This document shows positions 40,005 to 46,437 of a stretch of DNA of 46,437 nucleotides, piece after piece (within the stretch, counting starts at the first letter, position 1; every line of letters starts with the position of its first letter). The notes beneath the pieces were generated by a model that was not told the DNA's origin, ran no database searches, and saw only the letters and a list, made by a program, of their open reading frames with translations. Source of the stretch: Klebsiella sp. RHBSTW-00484 (lineage in GTDB: Bacteria > Pseudomonadota > Gammaproteobacteria > Enterobacterales > Enterobacteriaceae); contig NZ_CP055486.1 of NCBI RefSeq assembly GCF_013705725.1, forward strand, positions 1-46,437, written 5' to 3'. Made by a program: the position numbers and the translations under genes.

Positions 40005-41473
40005 TGCTTGAGCATGCTGCGGATGTTGTGCAGCCGGTTGGCGCCGGTCAGGTGCCCCCGGAGGCAGGCCGCTTCCAGCCGCTCCTTGCCATAGGTTTTG
40101 CTCTGCCCCAGCAAGGCCAGGCAAGGACGCACCGCTTGCGTCGAATGCTCTGCCTGCCGGATAAAGCCATCCACCCAATGCGTGGTGTAGGGGCCGATGG
40201 ACGCCGCCCAGCCAAGCAGTCGCTCCGGCGACCACTCCAGCAGTGCCTGATGATGCGCGGGCATGTGTTCACGCAGGCTGCTGTGCTGGCCTTTGTGATG
40301 ACTCCGCTGGTGTTCGGCCACGATCTTGCCCGCGTGGTACAGCGTGACGGTATGCTCGGCCAGATGCGCCTCCAGCCGCTTGCCCTGCAAGGCATAGGGC
40401 ACTGAGTAATAGTGCTTTTCCAGATCGACGTGGTAGTCCTTACCAACCAGCACCGGCACTACTTTGGTGTAGTGATAGGGATAATCCGGCAACGGCTTGA
40501 GCGCCGGTGCATCGAGCTCGGCAAACAGTGAGGCACGGCAGCCAGGCAGCTTCTGGAAGGGTTTCTGGTTGAGCCGGGTCAGCAGTTCACCCATTCGCTG
40601 ATTGAGCTGGGCCAGGCTATGGAAGGTTTCATGACGCAGCACCGCCAGGATCCAGCGGGTGACGATCTGCACGCCCACCTCCGCCTTGGACTTATCCTTC
40701 GGCTTGCGGGGCCGCGCGGGCATGATCGCCGTACCGAAATGGGCCGCCAGCATCTGGTAGGTGGGGTTGAGATCCGGATCGGTATTGCGCGCCACGCTGA
40801 CGGCACTCTTGAGGCAATCAGGTACTACCAATTGCGGCACACCGCCAAAGAACTCGAAAGCGCGCTTGTGGCTCATCACCCAGTCATCGAGCTGCTGGGA
40901 GCGGGTGGCCTCGGCAAAGGTGTAGTTGGAGGCCCCCAGCACGGCGACAAAGATCTGGGCCCGGTAAAGGATCTCGCCGGTATGCGGATCGACAATGGGC
41001 ATGGTCTGGCCGCAGTAGTCGACAAAGAGTTTTTCGCCCGCAATATGGGTCTGCCGCATCGAGGGTTGCAGCAGGGCCGCCCACTCTTTATAGAGCCGAC
41101 AGAAGTGGTTGTAGCTGTAGTGGGAGCCTGGATGGCGCTCGGCGTACTCCTGCCATAGCAGCTCGAGGGTCACGCCTTTTTGACCTGGTTTTTTGAGTTC
41201 CTGATGCAACAAGGCCCAGTTGGGAGTGGGTTTGTGCTGAGTGTTATGGACAGAGCAGGTCTTGAGAAATGCGCGCTCCAGGGAGACATCATCCCAGGAC
41301 TCAGACAGGGGCCAGGTCATGATACCCAGTTGAGCCGCCCGGTTGAGGTAATAGGATACGGTGCTAGGAGAGATATGCAGGCTGAGGGCGATCTGCCGAT
41401 GAGCCAGTTGAGCCTGATATTTAAGGCGAAGAATTTCTTTGAGTTTTCTCACAGTGATAGGCCTCGCAGACAT
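39968..41473 (-). CDS. istA: IstA transposase of IS21-family element, altered C-terminus
   Basis: 501 aa. N-terminal HTH (HRQIALSLHISPSTVSYYL) and the DDE core: D in FVDYCGQTMP, D in VVPDCLKSAV, E in DKSKAEVGVQ. Catalytic parts look intact. The last ~12 residues (SVWRSEIFVR) are encoded by the miniature element after NIRSMLKQG, so the native C-terminus is missing. Confidence 0.85.
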   Translation of the reverse strand: MSARPITVRKLKEILRLKYQAQLAHRQIALSLHISPSTVSYYLNRAAQLGIMTWPLSESWDDVSLERAFLKTCSVHNTQHKPTPNWALLHQELKKPGQKGVTLELLWQEYAERHPGSHYSYNHFCRLYKEWAALLQPSMRQTHIAGEKLFVDYCGQTMPIVDPHTGEILYRAQIFVAVLGASNYTFAEATRSQQLDDWVMSHKRAFEFFGGVPQLVVPDCLKSAVSVARNTDPDLNPTYQMLAAHFGTAIMPARPRKPKDKSKAEVGVQIVTRWILAVLRHETFHSLAQLNQRMGELLTRLNQKPFQKLPGCRASLFAELDAPALKPLPDYPYHYTKVVPVLVGKDYHVDLEKHYYSVPYALQGKRLEAHLAEHTVTLYHAGKIVAEHQRSHHKGQHSSLREHMPAHHQALLEWSPERLLGWAASIGPYTTHWVDGFIRQAEHSTQAVRPCLALLGQSKTYGKERLEAACLRGHLTGANRLHNIRSMLKQGSVWRSEIFVR

Positions 41474-41677
41474 GCACGTTCCTCTGTTGGAGCAGATGGG
41501 AAAGTGCGGGTTTAACGAAGCGGGAAGAAAAAGTCACCAATAACATGGATGCCGATCATGGTTTCCCATCGAGGGTAAAAAGTGATCGGCTTGGGATGTT
41601 ATTGAGTGATCGGCATGGATGTTATTACGTGATCGGCATGAATGTTATTGAGCGATCGCCATGCGTGGGAATATGCA

Positions 41678-42547
41678 GCATTTATCCGTTTTTCCCGGAT
41701 GAAGCATCCGGTCGAGCTGGGTGAGGCGGAGGTTCAGCAATTTTTGTCCTATCTGGTCACCGAGCGCCATGTGGCTGTCAAGACTCAGGCCCAGGCGTTG
41801 AATGCGCTGGTCTTCTTGTATCGCACTGTCTTGTTACGGCCTCTGCAGCTCGAGATGAAATTTACGCGCGGCCAGCGCCCTCCCAAACTGCCAACTGTTT
41901 TGACGCAAAGTGAAGTCCGAGCCTTGTTGCTGGCTATGCCAGTTCATCTTCGTCTCTTGACGCAACTGATGTATGGCAGCGGACTCAGGCTGATGGAGGT
42001 GATGCGCCTGCGCGTGCAGGATATCGACTTCAACTACCTCTGCCTGATGGTCTGGAATGGCAAAGGGGGCAAGCACAGGCGTGTGACTCTGGCCTCGGAA
42101 CTCATTCCGGCCCTGCGGGAGCAAATTGCCTACGTCCAGCGCTTTTATATGACGGACTGCTTAAACGACGCGTATGCCGGGGTGGCCTTGCCGACGGCAT
42201 TGGCGCGCAAGTATCCGGCTGCCAGCAAAGAGCTGGGTTGGCACTACCTGTTTCCGGCATCCCATCTGAGTCGCGATCCTGTCGATGGGGCCTTGCGTCG
42301 ACATCATCTGGATCCAACTACCCTGCAAAAAGCGGTTCGAGCCACGGCGCGTCAGCTACAGCTGGGAAAACCGGTCATCTGTCATACCTTGCGCCATTCC
42401 TTTGCCACCCATTTGCTGGCGCGGGGGGCGGATATTCGAACCGTGCAGGAGCAACTGGGCCATTCTGATGTCCGAACCACACAAATTTATACCCATGTGC
42501 TGCAAAACGGCGCCAATGGGGTACGTAGCCCTTTGTCTGATCTGTAA
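41678..42547 (+). pseudogene. intI: 3' part of chromosomal-type integron integrase intI
   Basis: Joined to the 5' part at the GCATT duplication this gives ...HWIKAF-IRFSRMKHP... and a 323-aa integrase of normal length. Catalytic residues are present: Arg in [26 protein letters not shown] and Tyr in TTQIYTHVL. The integron-specific insertion (KYPAASKELGWHYLFPASHL) is there. It is closer in feel to Vibrio/Shewanella chromosomal IntI than to IntI1. Expressed alone it would lack the first arm-binding residues. Confidence 0.88.
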
Positions 42548-42793
42548 TGGTTGGGGGGCGGGACGCTCGGTTTTTCAGAACGAGTGGCCTGACGCAGGCA
42601 CGCTACCGCCCTTAGGTTACAGCTCCTAGAGGCTGACATCCGTTTCAGGTGGTGGGTTGTTACCCGGGCCATTTTCATCCTGATGGCCTGTTCTTTTCGT
42701 CAAACTATGCTACGGATTTCAGTTTCATATGGAAATAAATAATCGACGGGATTTGCAAAAATGTGCGATAGACAGTAGTGAGGCGAGGGCTAA
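42548..42793. other. intI downstream flank, no gene seen
   Basis: About 246 bp between intI and IS5. No convincing reading frame; a short complementary pair (CTCGGTTTTTCAGAACGAG, 42569-42587) could form a weak terminator for intI. Confidence 0.4.
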
Positions 42794-43987
<1,194 letters not shown>

Positions 43988-43990
43988 CAA

Positions 43991-44612
43991 GCTGTTCATT
44001 CCCAAGGGCCATACTGCCTACGATGCACTCAAGCCGATGATTAGCAGCGACAGGCTGAACATCAAGGCTATTCGCGCTCATTGGGATGAAATCCTACGGT
44101 TGGCCACTTCGATCAAGCAGGGCACGGTGACGGCCTCGCTGATGCTGCGCAAGCTCGGCAGCTATCCGCGCCAAAACGGCTTGGCCGTCGCCCTGCGCGA
44201 GCTGGGGCGCATCGAGCGCACGCTGTTCATTCTGGATTGGCTGCAAAGCGTGGAGCTGCGCCGCCGCGTCCATGCGGGGCTGAATAAGGGCGAGGCGCGC
44301 AACGCGCTGGCCAGGGCGGTCTTCTTCTACCGATTGGGTGAAATCCGCGACCGCAGTTTTGAGCAGCAGCGCTACCGGGCCAGTGGCCTCAATCTGGTGA
44401 CGGCGGCCATCGTGTTGTGGAACACGGTCTATCTGGAGCGTGCCACCAGTGCTTTGCGTGCCCACGGCAAGGCGCTGGACGATACGTTGCTGCAATATCT
44501 GTCCCCGCTGGGGTGGGAGCATATCAACCTGACCGGCGATTACCTATGGCGCAGCAGTGCCAAGGTCGGTGCGGGGAAGTTCAGGCCATTGCGACCGCTG
44601 CCACCGGCTTAG
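43991..44612 (+). pseudogene. tnpA: 3' fragment of a Tn3-family transposase (Tn21 subgroup)
   Basis: The open frame from the IS5 edge ([18 protein letters not shown]) to 44612 is the C-terminal ~206 residues of a ~990-aa Tn3-family TnpA, including [18 protein letters not shown] and [15 protein letters not shown]. The catalytic Glu region is partly kept, but most of the gene is gone. It ends at its own inverted repeat. Confidence 0.9.
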
Positions 44613-44645
44613 CGTGCTTTATTTTCCGTTTTCTGAGACGACCCC
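44608..44645 (-). repeat. 38-bp terminal inverted repeat of a Tn21-subgroup transposon
   Basis: On the minus strand it begins GGGGTCGTCTCAGAAAACGG and ends GCACGCTAAG, identical to Tn21-subgroup ends as I know them. It marks the right boundary of the inserted DNA; plasmid backbone starts at 44646. Confidence 0.9.
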
Positions 44646-44648
44646 CTG

Positions 44649-44816
44649 ATGGACGTGCAAGACTGGCAGCGCATCGCCCGGCAGGAGCTTGAGCGCCGGG
44701 CTACCAGCATCGTGCAGGCGCTGGATGATGCGACCCTTGAGGCCATCGCAGCGGGCACGCTCGACATGCTGGCCATGTGCCGACAGGTGGCCGACGAGAT
44801 CCACCAGGCCGCCTAA
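44649..44816 (+). CDS. small hypothetical backbone protein
   Basis: 55 aa (MDVQDWQRIARQELERRATS...), helical. It begins three bases after the transposon end, so the original start or 5' part may have been lost. It is followed by a strong terminator. No domain recognised. Confidence 0.5.
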   Translation: MDVQDWQRIARQELERRATSIVQALDDATLEAIAAGTLDMLAMCRQVADEIHQAA

Positions 44817-44838
44817 GCCCTCCCCTGCCCTGCCACCG

Positions 44839-44864
44839 AACCCCGCCGCGTGCGGGGTTTTTTA
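44839..44864 (+). terminator. intrinsic terminator
   Basis: Stem AACCCCGC/GCGGGGTT with 5-base loop and a following T run (TTTTTT), after the small backbone gene. Confidence 0.88.
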
Positions 44865-44876
44865 TGACTTCAAACC

Positions 44877-44961
44877 CTCAAAAGGTGCATTTACTCAAAT
44901 CCTCAATATGCTATACTGCGCTTGAGTAATTCCTTTTTTCCTCAAACGCTCAATAGCTCAA
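44877..44961 (+). promoter_or_regulatory. par operon promoter with repeated CTCAA boxes
   Basis: CTCAA occurs at 44877, 44894, 44902, 44941, 44949 and 44957, with 8-bp phasing inside each cluster, plus one inverted TTGAG at 44922. TTTACT (44890) and TATACT (44912) are plausible -35/-10 boxes with a 16-bp spacer between the two clusters. The tandem short boxes fit binding by the ribbon-helix-helix ParB. Confidence 0.6.
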
Positions 44962-44970
44962 GGAGCGCAT

Positions 44971-45609
44971 ATGCAAGTCATTGCTGTACTGAACCAGAAG
45001 GGCGGGGCGGGTAAAACCACCATCGCCACCCACCTTGCCCGCGCCCTGCAACTCGACGGCGCAGACGTGTTGCTGGTTGATTCTGACCCGCAGGGCAGCG
45101 CCCGCGATTGGGCCGCCGTCCGCGAGGATCAACCCGTGCCCGTGGTTGGCATCGACCGGCCCACCATCGAGCGCGATCTAAAGAGCGTGGCCCGGAAAGA
45201 CTTTGTTGTGATCGACGGAGCGCCGCAGGCTCATGACTTGGCCGTGTCGGCAATGAAGGCCGCCGATTGCGTGCTGATCCCGGTGCAGCCGTCGCCCTAC
45301 GACATTTGGGCAACCTCTGACCTCGTGGATTTGGTCAAGCAGCGCATCGAGCTGACCGACGGCAAGCTGAAAGCGGCTTTCGTGGTGTCCCGTGCGATCA
45401 AGGGCACCAAGATTGGTGCGGAAGTCTCCGAGGCGCTGGCCGGGTACGGCCTGCCGATCCTGCAAACGCGCATCACGCAGCGCGTCATCTACCCGAGCAG
45501 CGCGGCCAGCGGCACCACGGCCATTGACCAAGAGCCGACGAGCGAGGCCGCCGAGGAAATCCGGGCGCTGGCTGAGGAAGTGCGCCGTTTCCTCAATTGC
45601 ACCATTTGA
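44971..45609 (+). CDS. parA: ParA-type plasmid partition ATPase
   Basis: 212 aa, the size of type Ib ParA without an N-terminal HTH. Deviant Walker A KGGAGKTT (10-17), [15 protein letters not shown] (switch I region) and FVVIDGAPQ are present. It would segregate plasmid copies along the nucleoid with the small ParB. AAGGAG precedes ATG 44971. The stop overlaps a TTGAGTAATT motif also seen in the promoter. Confidence 0.92.
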   Translation: MQVIAVLNQKGGAGKTTIATHLARALQLDGADVLLVDSDPQGSARDWAAVREDQPVPVVGIDRPTIERDLKSVARKDFVVIDGAPQAHDLAVSAMKAADCVLIPVQPSPYDIWATSDLVDLVKQRIELTDGKLKAAFVVSRAIKGTKIGAEVSEALAGYGLPILQTRITQRVIYPSSAASGTTAIDQEPTSEAAEEIRALAEEVRRFLNCTI

Positions 45610-45630
45610 GTAATTAAGGAGTAGGTGAAA

Positions 45631-45852
45631 ATGAGTAGCGGGAAACTTGGCATGAAAGCAGGCCGCCCGAGCGCCGCGAAGGCTGGCCCTACCTTGTCCG
45701 ACCTTGCCGACAAGGCCGCCACCGTCCGGGTGAATTTCGACCTCGACCGGGCCGAGCACACGAAGCTGAAGATTTACGCCGCCAAGACCGGGCGCAGCAT
45801 CACGGACATTCTGCGCGAACTGGTGCGCTCACTTGATGAAAAGAGTGATTGA
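45631..45852 (+). CDS. parB: small ribbon-helix-helix partition protein ParB-like
   Basis: 73 aa from ATG 45631 (GTG 45625 possible). A basic flexible N-terminus is followed by VRVNFDLDRAEHTKLKIYAA and TGRSITDILRELVRSLDE, a ribbon-helix-helix fold like ParG/CopG centromere-binding proteins. Likely binds the CTCAA boxes and stimulates ParA. 21 bp after parA. Confidence 0.82.
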   Translation: MSSGKLGMKAGRPSAAKAGPTLSDLADKAATVRVNFDLDRAEHTKLKIYAAKTGRSITDILRELVRSLDEKSD

Positions 45853-45885
45853 GTAATCACTTAACCGGCTGGACGGGTCAAAAGC

Positions 45886-46272
45886 ATGGACTATAGTCCA
45901 TACATTTTTGATTTGGCGAAATTTAATAATGTTGATGAAATACGGCGCGTGGGGTATAAAGTGATGGTTGAAATGGAACCGTTGAGTCTGGAGGTACTGC
46001 CGCCCTCTCATTTCAAGGCGTTTGCGAAGAACGCACCGCATGAGATCAAGGGCGCTGTCATCGAGAACACAGAGCGCGGGCTGGTGATCGTGCTGCACGT
46101 TGGCAACGAGCGGCGCATTCTCGGCCAGTACCGGGGAGGCATCCGGTTTTTTCGCTCTTTCGATGGCGCGGCGGCAGTGCTGCGGCAGCATGGCGTGCTG
46201 CACTGGACGGCGAATGCAAAAGGCTGGATTCCGCGAACTTTGGAAGCGAAGGAGCGGAGTTCAGATGGATGA
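45886..46272 (+). CDS. ParC-like backbone hypothetical protein
   Basis: 128 aa, soluble alpha/beta (MDYSPYIFDLAKFNNVDEIR...). Third gene after parA and parB, in the position of the parC gene I recall for Rms149-type plasmids. Function unclear; TTGAGTAATC between parB and this gene may be another ParB site. Confidence 0.6.
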   Translation: MDYSPYIFDLAKFNNVDEIRRVGYKVMVEMEPLSLEVLPPSHFKAFAKNAPHEIKGAVIENTERGLVIVLHVGNERRILGQYRGGIRFFRSFDGAAAVLRQHGVLHWTANAKGWIPRTLEAKERSSDG

Positions 46273-46279
46273 AAAAGCA

Positions 46280-46303
46280 AAGCCCCGCGTGGCAGCGGGG
46301 CTT
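46280..46303. terminator. intrinsic terminator after the par operon
   Basis: Perfect 9-bp stem AAGCCCCGC/GCGGGGCTT with a 6-base loop. The following T run is short, so it may work in both directions. Confidence 0.8.
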
Positions 46304-46437
46304 GGCAAGAGGTGGGAACCTAGCAGGTGGCACTGTTTGGAACCCCAAGGCGTGACCGATGCAGACGACCAGAAACACCCAAACTATGGTCTGCATTGTA
46401 GCGCCCTACCTCTTGCCGCACAAGCGGAAAGAGGGTT
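46304..46437 (+). promoter_or_regulatory. probable repA upstream region
   Basis: 134 noncoding bases to the window end. If circular, GAAAGAGGGTT joins directly to ATG at position 1 and gives the repA ribosome binding site. No strong promoter consensus seen; a weak one may lie around 46370-46400. Confidence 0.45.

Larger units (their letters stand above)
39120..41677. mobile_element. IS21-family element (internally deleted), inserted in intI
   Basis: It is flanked by an exact 5-bp duplication GCATT (39115-39119 and 41678-41682); tips begin TG and end CA. Each end has several copies of a repeat such as AATAACATCATGCCGATCAC, as usual for IS21 ends. It contains istA, a 257-bp miniature element and a 5'-truncated istB, so it lacks a functional helper. 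Confidence 0.85.

Noticed and set aside
46265..46437. Open frame from ATG 46265 running to the window end
   Set aside because: It crosses a strong terminator hairpin and would continue out of frame over repA; no protein-like features.

Overview
The window reads as a complete or nearly complete mosaic resistance plasmid of a gammaproteobacterium (Aeromonas, Pseudomonas or Enterobacterales range). It carries a plasmid RepA with iterons, a ParA-type partition locus, a mobilization operon, many insertion sequences and no chromosomal housekeeping genes, rRNA or tRNA. Position 1 is the repA start codon and the last bases of the window supply a plausible ribosome binding site for it, so the molecule is probably circular and was opened there. 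The backbone is GC-rich. Several cargo blocks (9.2-11.5 kb, 31.4-38.5 kb) are clearly AT-rich and foreign.

Layout. 44.6-46.4 kb plus 1-4.8 kb: replication and stability backbone, from memory most like IncP-6 (Rms149/pRA2-type): parA-parB-parC-like genes, repA, 36 tandem 17-bp iterons, a CHC2/primase-like small gene, kfrA and a DnaQ-like exonuclease. 4.8-6.8 kb: an IS605-type element (tnpA plus tnpB with intact RuvC and zinc residues) sitting exactly at the junction with the next block. 6.8-21.5 kb: remnant of a second, IncQ2/pRAS3-like replicon. It holds tetR-tet(C), four 22-bp oriV iterons, mobE-mobD-mobC, oriT, mobB, a MobA-RepB relaxase-primase fusion, a BrnT/BrnA toxin-antitoxin pair and a hypothetical gene. 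Its repA (helicase) and repC (iteron binding) genes are missing. This block is interrupted by a ~2.3 kb unit with a divergent class C beta-lactamase, by a 209-bp Tn3-type miniature element and by a 2278-bp ISNCY-family IS.

21.6-29.0 kb: Tn402-type class 1 integron (tniA, truncated tniB, orf5, sul1, qacEdelta1, aadA1, dfrA1, attI1, intI1). 29.1-31.2 kb: a compact 2.15-kb element with Tn402-type inverted repeats that holds only tniR, vapBC and one hypothetical gene. 31.2-42.5 kb: the most unusual part, a second integron of chromosomal (sedentary) type. It has a divergent intI with a LexA box, an attI-like junction, 12 gene cassettes with 14 small genes of mostly unknown function, 11 recognisable attC sites, and the 3' end of a group IIC-attC intron at the distal end. 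Its integrase is split by an IS21-family element (which itself carries a 257-bp Tn3-type miniature element and a deletion), and one cassette gene is split by an IS1595-family element. Both host genes can be rebuilt in frame from exact target duplications. 42.8-44.6 kb: IS5 with an amber codon in its transposase, then the 3' end of a Tn21-subgroup tnpA and its 38-bp inverted repeat.

Together the genes predict a mobilizable (not self-transmissible) plasmid giving resistance to tetracycline, streptomycin/spectinomycin, trimethoprim, sulfonamide, probably some beta-lactams and weakly to quaternary ammonium compounds. It would be maintained by partition and two toxin-antitoxin systems, and it carries an uncharacterised chromosomal-integron cassette pool. 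Gene and family names come from recognition of sequence motifs, not from database searches.
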